Source of the DNA: Bacteroidales bacterium
Lineage (GTDB): Bacteria > Bacteroidota > Bacteroidia > Bacteroidales > Muribaculaceae
NCBI GenBank assembly: GCA_014800685.1
Contig: JAAVFQ010000020.1
Location: forward strand, 1 to 64,000
Length of the DNA: 64,000 nucleotides
Direction of reading: 5' to 3'
Part shown: positions 1-8,396 of the stretch, piece after piece
Layout of the letters: every line of letters starts with the position of its first letter
Position numbering within the stretch: the first letter of the stretch is position 1
Made by a program: the position numbers and the translations under genes
Notes under the pieces: generated by a model
Database searches by the model: none
What the model was told of the DNA's origin: nothing
Seen by the model: the letters and a program-made list of their open reading frames with translations, nothing else

Positions 1-112
1 CAAGTATCTCCGTCACCTCACGCTCACCGAGGCCAACCAGACTGTAGCCGCCGAGCCCGGCATCTACATCGTCAAGGCAGGCAACGCTATGGTGAAAGTG
101 CTCGTGAAGTAA
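1..112 (+). CDS. C-terminal end of a large secreted protein (partial)
   Basis: Only the last 36 codons are in the window, read in frame from base 2 to TAA at 110-112. They encode a tail ending ...PGIYIVKAGNAMVKVLVK. It closely resembles the last residues of the two giant secreted proteins at 42098-46879 (ending GVFIVKSGDKIAKVVVK) and 47389-52128 (ending GIYAVRIGKADYKVIVK). The pattern is that of a C-terminal beta-sandwich sorting domain of the type IX secretion kind. The protein is therefore inferred to be a third member of that family, but its main body lies outside the window. Confidence 0.7.
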   Translation, partial: KYLRHLTLTEANQTVAAEPGIYIVKAGNAMVKVLVK

Positions 113-123
113 GAAAACCCAAA

Positions 124-188
124 AGGCGGCCATCCGCCTGAACCCTGAATAAGCGAGGGTGTGTCAAGAATTGTCTTGACGCACCCTC
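124..188 (+). terminator. Two hairpins after the partial secreted-protein gene
   Basis: A short hairpin (AGGCGG 124-129, CCGCCT 134-139) follows the stop codon. A second, larger one pairs GAGGGTGTGTCAAG (155-168) with CTTGACGCACCCTC (175-188), with one mismatch. The second belongs to the GAGGGTGTGTC hairpin family found after many genes in this window. It shares its right extension (TTAGTTTTGTAAGAA) with the copy near 3308-3360. It probably ends transcription of the gene at 1-112 and of the converging glycosyltransferase gene. Confidence 0.6.
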
Positions 189-336
189 TTAGTTTTGTAA
201 GAAACGACCCAAAGGCAGTTGTTGCAGTAATTCCCCACACTGCGATTTTCCAGCACAGCCCTGACGGAAGCCATTACGAAACCGGGTATAACGTTTCGTA
301 ACGGTTGTCTATGGGTATTATTCAGATGCAGAAATG

Positions 337-1410
337 TCAGGAAAGGAGCCGGAGAATGGCGCGGCGGCCATGAAGCCATGTAAGGCGCTCGGAATGAGTC
401 TTGAAAGCCCCCCGTCCGAGTTTCTCACGCAATTCCGCCTCTGAGGCCATGCGGTGAAGAGCCTCGCCGAGAGGAGCGGCATTAGCCGGAGGGACAAGTA
501 GCGAATTGTATTCGTGACGCAGATATTCCGTCTGCGCACCATTATTTGTGGCAACCATCGGGCGCCCGGCAGCCAGGAAATAGAGTGACGGCCAGCCGAA
601 CGATTCGGGAGAGACTGAGGGCATAACGCCGAAATGACACTCTTTCAGATGAATCCATGGGTCGGAATCATCCTTCTTCCAGTCTATCATCTCCATCACG
701 TTGCGTGCCTGAGCTCTCCGGCGGAGAGAATCCACATAGTCGGGATTGCCGGAGCCGCAGATACGCAGGCGGCTGCGCGTTTCTCTCAGCCGATAGAGAG
801 CATCTATAAGAATCTCTATGCCTTTGCCGGGTGCGAGTTCTCCGAGATAGAGCGCAGTGACGGGCCCTTTTTGGGTGAATGGCAGAGGAGCCGCCGGGTC
901 GGAGTCAAGAGTCGGGAAAATCACATGGAGTCTGTCGGGAGGGAAAGGATATTCGCTCTTCCAGGCCGAGAGAAAACGGTCTCGCGCCATTTGGGAGACG
1001 AAAATCTGAGCATCCAGATTGCGATAGACACGGCGCAGGAGTATGGAGTCATAGCCTCGTCGGGTCTTATGTCTGGTATGAATCACCCGGATATCCTTTC
1101 TGCCTGACACTTTGCGCGCCAGCAGAGCTGTGAAAGCGTCGCGGTATCTGTGCACATGAATCACCGTGCCCCGCGGCTCATTCTTAAGAGTACGGCTGAG
1201 CACCCAAGCCGAGGGGAAATCGAAATAACCTCTCAGGGGGGCATGGCGCAGAGGGATACCGGCTGAACGAAAGAGAGAGTCTACGTTAGAGGCGTCGCGC
1301 GTAAAGACGAGCATCTCCACTCCGCCGGACGCAAAGCCTTTTGCAAGGTTGAGGGCATATCTGACGGAGTCATCGCGCGTGGATGCTGAGACTATCTCTA
1401 TGATTTTCAT
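337..1410 (-). CDS. GT4-family glycosyltransferase
   Basis: A 357-residue GT-B glycosyltransferase starting MKIIEIVSASTRDD. An upstream TTG-initiated extension to 1515 is possible but would run through a strong hairpin, so the ATG at 1408-1410 was chosen. The N-terminal half has a typical acceptor-side Rossmann fold. The C-terminal half has the GT4 donor site: YLGELAPGKGIEILIDAL, then PSVSPESFGWPSLYFLAAGRP. In the E-x7-E signature the first Glu is present but the second is Tyr. It probably transfers a sugar from an NDP-sugar in cell-surface glycan synthesis; the substrate cannot be told. It stands alone between terminators. Confidence 0.8.
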   Translation of the reverse strand: MKIIEIVSASTRDDSVRYALNLAKGFASGGVEMLVFTRDASNVDSLFRSAGIPLRHAPLRGYFDFPSAWVLSRTLKNEPRGTVIHVHRYRDAFTALLARKVSGRKDIRVIHTRHKTRRGYDSILLRRVYRNLDAQIFVSQMARDRFLSAWKSEYPFPPDRLHVIFPTLDSDPAAPLPFTQKGPVTALYLGELAPGKGIEILIDALYRLRETRSRLRICGSGNPDYVDSLRRRAQARNVMEMIDWKKDDSDPWIHLKECHFGVMPSVSPESFGWPSLYFLAAGRPMVATNNGAQTEYLRHEYNSLLVPPANAAPLGEALHRMASEAELREKLGRGAFKTHSERLTWLHGRRAILRLLS

Positions 1411-1437
1411 AGTAAGCTTTAAAGGGAGAAAGTCAAA

Positions 1438-1494
1438 GCGGAGAGACGCCTCCCCGACATTATCTCCAATGCCGGCGTGGGAACGTCTCTCCGC
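1438..1494 (-). terminator. Strong hairpin between the Ald-like and glycosyltransferase genes
   Basis: A perfect 11-bp stem pairs GCGGAGAGACG (1438-1448) with CGTCTCTCCGC (1484-1494). Between the arms a second small stem forms (CATT/AATG). It starts 18 bases after the stop of the minus-strand gene at 1512-2606 and lies 28 bases before the start of the next gene. On the minus strand it is followed by a T/C-rich run. It probably terminates or processes the upstream transcript. Confidence 0.6.
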
Positions 1495-1511
1495 GGGTAT
1501 GGGTGGAAATA

Positions 1512-2606
1512 TCAATTTGTGGCTGCGAGAAGCACCTGGATGTCAACGCTGGGCATACCGAGGAAGGAGCCTATCAGCTTGTCCACGAGTTTGCCATCGA
1601 AAGTGACGATGCCGGCTTGCAGACCGGGGGTGGTGGCGATCATATTCTCCACGCCCCCCTTGATGGCCATTTCATCAAAGAAGTTAACGAGGACATTGCT
1701 CACCCCCATAGCCACGGTGCGGGGCACTGAGATAGAGGGCGAAGTCTCGTTGAAATCCAGCACATAGACGTTATCCTTCATCGCTACGGAGAGATTCTTC
1801 GGGATAGTGAAGGGACGGGTGCAGTTATCCACGAGAATCACGTCGGCCGTCTTCACCTTATTAAGAAGCACGCGAGGATGGATAGAGATAGTAGACACCT
1901 TATCGCCACACATCTCTTTAAGGGCCTGAAGCATGGAGACGTCATTATCCATCACAGTGACAGAGGCGCCGGCGGCGATACCCGCGCGGGCAGCGGCAGT
2001 CACGCGATTGCCATTTCCGATGATGAGAATTTCGCAGGGATTAATTCCGGCCACTCCCGCCAGGAGAACGCCCTTGCCGCCTCCGAGGAATGAGAGCGCT
2101 TCTTCTGCATACATGATGGAGGCACGACCATCTATTTCATCGATAATGTTGGCGATAATAGGCTCATCATTATGGCTTATGATATTGTCAAGCCCGGCGA
2201 GGGTGACTCTCTTCTCAAGAAGCGCATTGATGACGTTATGCTCGAAGAGCGGATGATTAATCATGCAGAGGAGCATAGCGCCCTTCTTCATCAGCAGAAT
2301 GTCGGAAGAGGTAAGAGGCTGATATGACAGCACTACGTCTGCCTGAAGAGCCTCCGTGCGAGAGACTATACGGACGTTATAGTCAGCGTAAGCCTCATCG
2401 GAGAAAGATATATTGATGGCCGCTTCACTTTCCATCACGATATTGAAGCCGGCAGCTGTGAGGATGCCACAGGCTTCGGGAGTAAGGAGAAAGCGCGTTT
2501 CATCGGAATCTTCATAATTACCAAGAAGACCCAGAGTTATGGAGGATGCACCCTCCTCTGTGAGGACGGGGAGTTCTTGCGGTTGTAGATTTTCGTTGGT
2601 GTGCAT
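1512..2606 (-). CDS. Alanine dehydrogenase/PNT-family protein, active site degenerate
   Basis: A 364-residue protein with the two-domain fold of alanine dehydrogenase and transhydrogenase alpha subunits. The N-terminal substrate domain keeps the Arg of the E-x-R-x-x-LTP motif (TRFLLTPE, residue 38). Where the catalytic Lys would sit (canonical V-K-x-E-P) the sequence is VVLSYQPL, with no lysine. The usual catalytic-His segment reads AMLLCMINHP. The nucleotide site is IIGNGNRVTAAARAGIAAGA (residues 195-214), a GxG with a weak third Gly. Family membership is clear, but loss of the lysine suggests it is not a standard L-alanine dehydrogenase; it may bind NAD without deaminating alanine. Confidence 0.7.
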   Translation of the reverse strand: MHTNENLQPQELPVLTEEGASSITLGLLGNYEDSDETRFLLTPEACGILTAAGFNIVMESEAAINISFSDEAYADYNVRIVSRTEALQADVVLSYQPLTSSDILLMKKGAMLLCMINHPLFEHNVINALLEKRVTLAGLDNIISHNDEPIIANIIDEIDGRASIMYAEEALSFLGGGKGVLLAGVAGINPCEILIIGNGNRVTAAARAGIAAGASVTVMDNDVSMLQALKEMCGDKVSTISIHPRVLLNKVKTADVILVDNCTRPFTIPKNLSVAMKDNVYVLDFNETSPSISVPRTVAMGVSNVLVNFFDEMAIKGGVENMIATTPGLQAGIVTFDGKLVDKLIGSFLGMPSVDIQVLLAATN

Positions 2607-2778
2607 AGTGGGGTATTAAGTAGTTTCGAAAATTATGCAATTTCAAGAGCGCCGGGAGGAAGAGCGGACGAAGTCAGCGGTTAGAGTCCGTGGCGCTTTA
2701 ATTAAATCAACGGCAGATGAATGTCGCTGCGATGGATGAAAAATTTATAGCACGCGCTAACAGTGCGTGTTTTTTCTA
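2607..2778. other. Structured intergenic DNA upstream of the Ald-like gene
   Basis: This 460-bp gap holds no convincing gene before the promoter at 2973. Next to the Ald-like start, AGCGCC (2648-2653) pairs with GGCGCT (2692-2697), enclosing CGGAC (2665-2669) with GTCCG (2686-2690). On the minus strand this would be a folded leader of the Ald-like mRNA. Further out, GCACGC (2750-2755) pairs with GCGTGT (2765-2770), and six T (2770-2775) overlap the end of that arm. This looks like an intrinsic terminator on the plus strand, but I see no plus-strand gene for it to end. Confidence 0.35.
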
Positions 2779-2972
2779 AAGGTCATATTAATGAGCCAAA
2801 GACTACCGCTCTGTAAGCACTTGTCTTTTAGAGGAATCTTTATCGTTGCAGCTCAGCAATATAGCCACGCATCTCAACGTATTTCCGAGAATTCATATCC
2901 GAAATAATATCTATATTCCGGCACGATAATTTCTCTGAGATGCTTATTTCGATTCAAAATTAATAAATTTTT

Positions 2973-3003
2973 TTTGGTGTACCAAAAAAAAATAGTAATT
3001 TTG
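2973..3003 (+). promoter_or_regulatory. Bacteroidota sigma-type promoter for the small lipoprotein
   Basis: TTTG at 2973-2976 is followed after 19 nt by TAATTTTG at 2996-3003, an exact match to the Bacteroidota -33/-7 consensus. Transcription would start near 3010, giving a leader of about 57 nt before the ATG at 3067. Confidence 0.75.
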
Positions 3004-3066
3004 CAGGTGGAAAGGATTGGAACATCCAAAATCTGAAAGCTAACTTTTTAAATATAAACAGAAAAA

Positions 3067-3279
3067 ATGAAAAAGATCGTTTTATCTCTCGCAGTGCTCG
3101 CAAGCGTAGCACTCGTTTCTTGCGGCGACAAGAAGGCTGAAGCAGCAGCTGATTCAGATTCAGTAATGATTGAAGACACAATCGTAGCAGCTGAGGTTGC
3201 TACTGATTCTGACACTGTAGTTGCAGTTCAGGAGACCGTAACCGAGACTCCCGCTCCCGCCGCTGACTCTGCTAAATAA
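3067..3279 (+). CDS. Small acidic lipoprotein of unknown function
   Basis: A 70-residue protein with a textbook lipoprotein signal: MKK, a hydrophobic stretch, and the lipobox LVSC with the acylated Cys at residue 20. The mature part is short, acidic and rich in Ala, Asp, Glu, Thr and Val (repeated DSDS and TDSDT), so it is probably disordered and tethered to a membrane. It has its own strong promoter and is followed by a hairpin, so it is a stand-alone transcript. No function can be assigned. Its low complexity and good expression signals resemble small abundant surface lipoproteins, but that is inference. Confidence 0.8.
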   Translation: MKKIVLSLAVLASVALVSCGDKKAEAAADSDSVMIEDTIVAAEVATDSDTVVAVQETVTETPAPAADSAK

Positions 3280-3307
3280 TAAGGCACTGCACACGACGAA
3301 AAGTTAG

Positions 3308-3344
3308 AGGGGGTGTGTCAAAATGAAAATTTTGGCACACTCCC
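3308..3344 (+). terminator. GTGTGTC-family hairpin terminator
   Basis: AGGGGGTGTG pairs with CACACTCCCT across a loop that itself pairs AAAAT with ATTTT. It lies 28 bases after the lipoprotein stop. It shares its right extension, TTAGTTTTTGTAAGAA, with the copy at 155-203, so more than the stem is conserved. Confidence 0.65.
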
Positions 3345-3512
3345 TTAGTTTTTGTAAGAATATGACAGTTGCAATGCGCTGAGGCTGAAGGGAGCATACT
3401 CTCGTATGTGACCGAACCCGAATGGGGTAAGCAACACCGCAGATGGCCGATTATAGCACACTGACCATTATATCTGTCCACCTGAGATTTCGTACACATC
3501 TTAACAAAAAGA

Positions 3513-3553
3513 GTGTGCGTGCCGGCCAACTACGCTTTGGCTCGCACGCACAC
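3513..3553. terminator. Bidirectional hairpin terminator
   Basis: A 10-bp stem pairs GTGTGCGTGC (3513-3522) with GCACGCACAC (3544-3553); CCAA and TTGG pair inside the loop. T-rich sequence follows on the plus strand, and A-rich sequence precedes it, giving T on the minus strand. It sits just past the mltD-like stop on the minus strand and probably ends the par-mltD operon. The rest of the 3280-3589 gap holds nothing I recognise. Confidence 0.7.
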
Positions 3554-3589
3554 TTTTACTATTTTATCGCTGTGAGGGGAACGATGTCT

Positions 3590-5614
3590 TTACTTTTTCT
3601 TCTTGCTTTTAGAGCTTGAATTCTTGGAAGTCGATGACTTGGAAGAGGATTTGGTCTCCTTCTTCTTGGAGGGGATAGTGAGCGACTTGCCGGCGCGGAT
3701 GTTATCATTCTTCATGCCGTTGGCCTTCTTAATCTCATCTACCGACACTCCATACTTCTTGGCTATGACCGTAAGGTTCTCACCATCCTTAATGGCATGT
3801 TCATTCTTCTTAGCCTTAGAGCTCTGTGCAGTCTGCTCTGTCTTCTTGGAGTTCTTCTTGGAAGAGGCCTGCGCGGTCTGGTCAGTCTTCTTGGAGTTCC
3901 TCTTGGAAGTAGTCTGAGCCGTCTGCTCGTTCTTCTTAGAGTTTGACTTGGAAGAGGTCTTGGAAGATGCCTGAGCGGTCTGCTCATTCCTGGCAGTATT
4001 TTTCTTTGAAGAGGTGCGCGATGAGTTATTACTGTTGGCGGCAGTATTTGAGTTAGTCTCGCGCGTGCGGGCCTTGGCTGTGGTCTGGGCCGAAGAGTTG
4101 TTGCGCGAAGACACAGATTCTGAATTATTGCGTGCAGTCTGGGTGCGTGCCGGAGTGCTCTTCTGAGCCACTTTCTGCTCCGCAACCTGCTTGGTGGTGG
4201 AAATCTTCAGATCCTGACCCACGCGGACAGCTTCACGCCGCAGGTTGTTCTGCATTTTTATCTCACTCTTGGTGACGCCATACATTGTGGCAATGTCAGC
4301 AAGAGTCTCACCCTCCTGCACTTTATGGCTGTAGACGCGCTTATTACCGTTCTGCGAGGTCTGCGTGCGCGCGGCTTCTCTCTTAGCCTCCTTCTGCACC
4401 TGAGCTATCTCCTCTGCCAGCTCGTCATCGGCTTCATTGGGGACTACATCCACACGGGTAGCCGCGAGATCGCTATCGGCAAAACGAGTGTCGTCACCAA
4501 GAGCTGAGGCGCCGACGCCCGGCTCAGCCACTACCCTTCGCGCGTATCTGTCGGCATCATAACGCTTGATGTCGTTCTCGCTCATGAGATAGGCATGTAT
4601 CTGCTGCGTGGGAAGAATCAGCATATAGGGCTTTTTCTGAGAACCGGGAATGAGGTCGTTGCGGAACTGAGGATTGAGAATGCGCAGCTCATCCATGGGG
4701 ATGTCGAGCACCTTGGAAATCTGATTGAAATGCACGCGGCTGTCCACTGCGACGGTATCGGTGACGAGAGGCTTAGTGGCGAGAACCGGAGAGATGTTGT
4801 GCTCCGGATAATAGTTCATCACGTAGGTAGCGGCGATAAACATGGGCACATATCCTCGCGTCTCAGCCGGGAGATATGGATAAATAGTCCAGAAATCCTT
4901 CTTGGAGGAGTCGCCACCCGCGCGGCGGAGAGCCTTATTGACGTTGCCCGGTCCACAGTTATAAGCGGCGATGACAAGGCTCCAGTCGCCGTATGTGGCA
5001 TACAGGTCCTTGAGGAAAGCGGCGGCGGCGCGCGAAGACTGATAGGGGTCGCGGCGCTCATCCACAAGGGAATTTACCTCCAGGTTATACCCTTTGGCGG
5101 CCGAGAGCATAAATTGCCATAGTCCGGTAGCTCCCATTTTGGAGACAGCGTTAGGATTGAGTCCTGACTCAATGACGGGGAGATATTTTAGCTCAAGCGG
5201 CAGACCCTCCTCTTCGAGAGCCTGCTCGAAGATGGGCATATAATAATGCGACAGACCGAGCATGGCGGCCACTCCGGCGCGACCACGCTTAGTATAGCGG
5301 TCTATGTAGGAGCGGACTATCTGATTGAAGGGCAAATCTATTGCCGTGGGCAGCGAGGCGAGACGCTCCATGATGACGGCGTCCGAGGTGTTGGGGTCAG
5401 AGGCAGTCTTATAGCGATTGTCGGTGGCAGTATAGTTTTTCATATACCACCCTTCGAGGAGCTTCTGGGTGTCCTGCTCGTACGTTTCGGGATAGACGAT
5501 GGCATGGTCCGTGATGGAATGCTTCACGTCCATGACATTAGTGGTCTTGGCCATCGAAGGGATAGCCGCGGCCAGTGTCATAGCGGAGAGAAAAAGTAGT
5601 CGGCGTAGTTTCAT
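3590..5614 (-). CDS. mltD: Membrane-bound lytic murein transglycosylase with two LysM domains
   Basis: A 674-residue exported protein (signal peptide about 1-22, ending PSMA). An SLT lysozyme-like domain spans about 120-235. It has the catalytic Glu149 in LPVIESGLNP, followed by the family motifs GATGLWQFM and IAAYNCGPGNV. LysM domains lie at about 428-472 and 605-648 and bind peptidoglycan. Between them is a long Ser/Thr/Asn/Lys linker with near-perfect 15-residue repeats (core NSKKTxQTAQ) at about 545-600, and the protein ends in a Lys/Ser tail. It should cleave the MurNAc-GlcNAc bond to form 1,6-anhydro ends in the periplasm. It is the last gene of the parA-parB-DUF5683 operon, an arrangement common in Bacteroidota. 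Confidence 0.9.
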   Translation of the reverse strand: MKLRRLLFLSAMTLAAAIPSMAKTTNVMDVKHSITDHAIVYPETYEQDTQKLLEGWYMKNYTATDNRYKTASDPNTSDAVIMERLASLPTAIDLPFNQIVRSYIDRYTKRGRAGVAAMLGLSHYYMPIFEQALEEEGLPLELKYLPVIESGLNPNAVSKMGATGLWQFMLSAAKGYNLEVNSLVDERRDPYQSSRAAAAFLKDLYATYGDWSLVIAAYNCGPGNVNKALRRAGGDSSKKDFWTIYPYLPAETRGYVPMFIAATYVMNYYPEHNISPVLATKPLVTDTVAVDSRVHFNQISKVLDIPMDELRILNPQFRNDLIPGSQKKPYMLILPTQQIHAYLMSENDIKRYDADRYARRVVAEPGVGASALGDDTRFADSDLAATRVDVVPNEADDELAEEIAQVQKEAKREAARTQTSQNGNKRVYSHKVQEGETLADIATMYGVTKSEIKMQNNLRREAVRVGQDLKISTTKQVAEQKVAQKSTPARTQTARNNSESVSSRNNSSAQTTAKARTRETNSNTAANSNNSSRTSSKKNTARNEQTAQASSKTSSKSNSKKNEQTAQTTSKRNSKKTDQTAQASSKKNSKKTEQTAQSSKAKKNEHAIKDGENLTVIAKKYGVSVDEIKKANGMKNDNIRAGKSLTIPSKKKETKSSSKSSTSKNSSSKSKKKK

Positions 5615-5626
5615 AATTTACTCAAC

Positions 5627-6466
5627 TTAAAATGTTAAGGCCCATGTGAGACCTGCTGCGGGACGCCGGGCTCCCTTATCGAGGATGAGGGAGGGAGCCA
5701 CGTCCATAGAGAGAGAGGGTGATATGTCAAAGTGGGCCATTGAGGCATCCACGTAGGCATCAAGCATACAAAGGAGATAGAGACCTACGCAGAAGATGAT
5801 GCATAGGTCACGATTGCGACGATAATAGTCCCGGCGGGAGCGGAGGGTGCTTTCGAGCCAGGATTTATCCACATCGCTCTCCGCGGTAGTGGGTGGGAAG
5901 AAGTCCATATAGCTTGCCGAGGAGGGGTCGTCATCAAGCAAATCGCGATACCCCTTGGTATAGTCCTGATACTGATTGTTATTCCAGCTGGTGGCATAGC
6001 CGAGGCCCATAAATCCGCCTACTATAATCGGGAGCTTCCAGTATCTTCTGTTATATATCTGCCCCAGGCCGGGAAAGAGGGCCGAGAGCCAGACGGCTCT
6101 TTCGGGAGAGGGATTGAATATGCGTTTTCCGTCAAGGCCGTATGGAGAATTCGGGTCTTGATAGACGGTAAGCACGGAGTCGGTGTCAGCTTCGGGCACC
6201 TTGACGGCCACCCCGGCGTCAAGATAGACTTCATCATCGGGGCTTAGAGGCTCCCTGTCCTGACTCTCCAAGGGCTGAGCCGCCGACATGGCATCCTCGA
6301 AGGGGGATGGAGAGAGTCGTTGCTGCTCAGAACCGGCATGCAGAGCAGACACCAGATCGAAGGGGAAGAGCATGAGCAGGCATAGAAACAGTATGACCGG
6401 GCGGCAGTCGTCATTGCAGACGAGCCTCCCGACGGCCTTTGTCACTATGGATGCGGGTCTCTTCAT
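5627..6466 (-). CDS. DUF5683 membrane protein
   Basis: A 279-residue protein with the DUF5683 signature: PSPERAVWLSALFPGLGQ, then IYNRRYWKLPIIVGGFMGLG, and a later segment with RDLCIIFCVGLYLLCMLDAY that ends in VDA. There is an N-terminal hydrophobic segment (about 20-40), two central transmembrane helices, and a periplasmic or outer region ending in MDVAPSLILD. Its biochemical role is unknown. It lies between parB (9-bp gap) and the murein transglycosylase (12-bp gap), so it is co-transcribed with both. This position is conserved in Bacteroidota and suggests an envelope role coupled to growth or division. Confidence 0.85.
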   Translation of the reverse strand: MKRPASIVTKAVGRLVCNDDCRPVILFLCLLMLFPFDLVSALHAGSEQQRLSPSPFEDAMSAAQPLESQDREPLSPDDEVYLDAGVAVKVPEADTDSVLTVYQDPNSPYGLDGKRIFNPSPERAVWLSALFPGLGQIYNRRYWKLPIIVGGFMGLGYATSWNNNQYQDYTKGYRDLLDDDPSSASYMDFFPPTTAESDVDKSWLESTLRSRRDYYRRNRDLCIIFCVGLYLLCMLDAYVDASMAHFDISPSLSMDVAPSLILDKGARRPAAGLTWALTF

Positions 6467-6475
6467 TTAAGGTGC

Positions 6476-7360
6476 TTATTTGAGTTTCTCAAAGAGCGAG
6501 ACGAGCTTCATGAGCTCATCATCGTCAGCGAAGCGGAGAGTGATGGAGCCATGACCATCCTCTGCACGAGAGAATTTCACCGGAGTCGGGAAATAATTGG
6601 AGAGCTCCTTGCGGAATGAGTCATAAAGCTCTGACGAGGCTCCGGCAGTCTTATTGGCCTTCTTCGGCTTCTCGCCACGCTTCAGAGCCTCCTGCCACTC
6701 CTTTGCAAGCTCCTCTACCCTTCTCACGGAGAGCCCCTCTTTTACGCAAACGTTATAGAGTTTAAGCTGCTGCTTGGGGTCGTCAACGGAAAGGATGGCC
6801 TTGGCATGTCCCATGTCCAGTTTGCGGTCGCGCAGTCCGAGCTGAATTTCGGCCGGGAGCCGAAGCAGGCGGAGATGATTTGAGATGGTAGCGCGTTTTT
6901 TCCCGAGACGCTCCGAGAGACGCTCCTGAGTGAGATTATACGTATCTATGAGCTTGCGGAAGGCCAGAGCCACTTCAATGGCATTGAGGTCTTCGCGCTG
7001 GATGTTCTCTATGAGCGCCATCTCCGTTGTCTCGGAGTCAGAGGCCGTGCGCACGTATGCCGGGACTGTGGCGAGGCCGGCTTTTCTGGCGGCTCTCCAG
7101 CGGCGTTCGCCGGCGATTATCTGATACTTGCCGCCATCGGCAGCACGCAGCGAGAGGGGCTGGACTATGCCGAGCTCACGGATGGAGACGGCGAGTTCGT
7201 CGAGCGACTCCTCATCGAAAGTAGTGCGTGGCTGTTCGGGGTTAGGCTGGATAAGGTCAATGCTGATTTCCCGAATGGCAGAGCCGCCATCGGTCTGCAC
7301 GTCGCCGAAGGATATCAGCGAGTCAAGGCCTCGCCCCAATGCGTTTCTTTTAGGATTCAT
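6476..7360 (-). CDS. parB: Chromosome partitioning protein ParB
   Basis: A 294-residue ParB/Spo0J. The N-terminal domain has the CTP-binding segment with IIAGERRWRAARKAGL and the upstream NPEQPRTTFD box. The central helix-turn-helix reads TQERLSERLGKKRATISNHL and binds parS. A Lys-rich linker follows, then a C-terminal dimerisation domain with KFSRAEDGHGSITLRFA. It works with ParA at 7384-8175, just upstream with a 23-bp gap. I looked for a parS-like TGTTTCACGTGAAACA site and found none here, so the centromere site probably lies elsewhere. Confidence 0.95.
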   Translation of the reverse strand: MNPKRNALGRGLDSLISFGDVQTDGGSAIREISIDLIQPNPEQPRTTFDEESLDELAVSIRELGIVQPLSLRAADGGKYQIIAGERRWRAARKAGLATVPAYVRTASDSETTEMALIENIQREDLNAIEVALAFRKLIDTYNLTQERLSERLGKKRATISNHLRLLRLPAEIQLGLRDRKLDMGHAKAILSVDDPKQQLKLYNVCVKEGLSVRRVEELAKEWQEALKRGEKPKKANKTAGASSELYDSFRKELSNYFPTPVKFSRAEDGHGSITLRFADDDELMKLVSLFEKLK

Positions 7361-7383
7361 GGCTATATGCTGTTAGGCCGCAA

Positions 7384-8175
7384 TCACACCGAGGGGTGCT
7401 GGCGTCTTTTCTTCTTGTTTTTGGAAATAAGCTCTCTGGAGAGCTGCGAATATGCTATCGAGCCACGGCTGTCAGGGTCATATAGAATGACGGGAAGCCC
7501 ATGGCTTGGCGACTCGGAGAGCTTGATGTTGCGGGGGATAACGGTAGAGAACACCATTGCTCCGAAATGCCCTTTAAGCTCTTCGAAAATCTGATTGGCA
7601 AGACGCAGGCGTGCGTCATACATTGTCAGCAGGAAGCCCTCGATGTCGAGTTCCGGGCGCAAGCGGCTTTTGATGATGCGAATGGTATTAAGGAGCTGCG
7701 AGATACCCTCAAGAGCGAAATACTCAGCCTGCACGGGAATTATCACGGAGTCGGCGGCAGTGAGCGCATTGACGGTGATAATGCCCAGCGAGGGGGAACA
7801 GTCTATGAGGATAAAGTCGTAATCCTCTTTGAGGGGATGAAGCACGTTGGCGAGCGTGCGTTCTCTGTCGGGGCGGTTCATCAGTTCGAGCTCGGCACCG
7901 ACGAGGTCTATTCGAGAGCAAATTAGACTCAGACCCTCCACACAGGTGTCCTTGACAGCCTGCGCGGCAGGATATCCGTCCACCATACATTCATAGATGG
8001 ATGCATTGGCTTCGCGGGGGTCTATGCCAAGACCTGACGTGGCATTGGCCTGCGGGTCGGCGTCTACAAGAAGCACACGCTTGCCGTCAAGCGCCAGGCA
8101 GGCTCCGAGATTGAATGCCGTAGTGGTCTTGCCCACGCCACCCTTCTGATTGGCTATCGCTATTATTTTACCCAT
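7384..8175 (-). CDS. parA: Chromosome partitioning ATPase ParA (Soj)
   Basis: A 263-residue deviant-Walker ParA ATPase. Walker A is KGGVGKTTTAFNLGACLA near residue 11, with the signature Lys of ParA proteins. VLLVDADPQANATSGLG (A' motif) and FILIDCSPSLGIITVNAL (Walker B) follow. It binds DNA as an ATP dimer and moves ParB-parS complexes. It is the first gene of the run parA-parB-DUF5683-mltD, all on the minus strand with gaps of 9-23 bp. The putative promoter lies about 130 bases upstream. Confidence 0.95.
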   Translation of the reverse strand: MGKIIAIANQKGGVGKTTTAFNLGACLALDGKRVLLVDADPQANATSGLGIDPREANASIYECMVDGYPAAQAVKDTCVEGLSLICSRIDLVGAELELMNRPDRERTLANVLHPLKEDYDFILIDCSPSLGIITVNALTAADSVIIPVQAEYFALEGISQLLNTIRIIKSRLRPELDIEGFLLTMYDARLRLANQIFEELKGHFGAMVFSTVIPRNIKLSESPSHGLPVILYDPDSRGSIAYSQLSRELISKNKKKRRQHPSV

Positions 8176-8303
8176 TATGGTTTGAATTCTTTATCATTAG
8201 GAGGCTGCCGGCTCCGCAAGGAGTGAGAAGCAACCATGCAGGGAAGCCCCTTCGTGCGCGAGAGTCTGCGACGTAATCAGGGGATATTCTCTGAAAGAAA
8301 GTG

Positions 8304-8335
8304 CAAATTAACTATTTTTTAGTGAGATGACACAA
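8304..8335 (-). promoter_or_regulatory. Candidate promoter of the par operon
   Basis: On the minus strand TTG (8333-8335) is followed after 21 nt by TTAATTTG (8304-8311), one mismatch from TAnnTTTG. It would give a leader of about 120 nt before parA. The 8176-8396 gap shows no gene. Confidence 0.4.
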
Positions 8336-8396
8336 TTTTTTATCTTAAATTCTCTTAAAATATTTTCCACGCAACCATATTATGCTGACTATCTGA

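Noticed and set aside
1410-1515. TTG-initiated N-terminal extension of the glycosyltransferase
   Set aside because: It would run through a perfect 11-bp hairpin and lacks conservation; the ATG at 1410 begins a typical GT4 N-terminus.
3770-4000. Repeated DNA as a CRISPR array
   Set aside because: The repeats are in frame inside the murein transglycosylase and encode a Ser/Lys/Gln linker; no unique spacers exist.
6476-8396. parS centromere site near parAB
   Set aside because: No TGTTTCACGTGAAACA-like palindrome was found; CACGTG occurrences in the window (for example near 13730 and 55204) lie in coding DNA and do not match.
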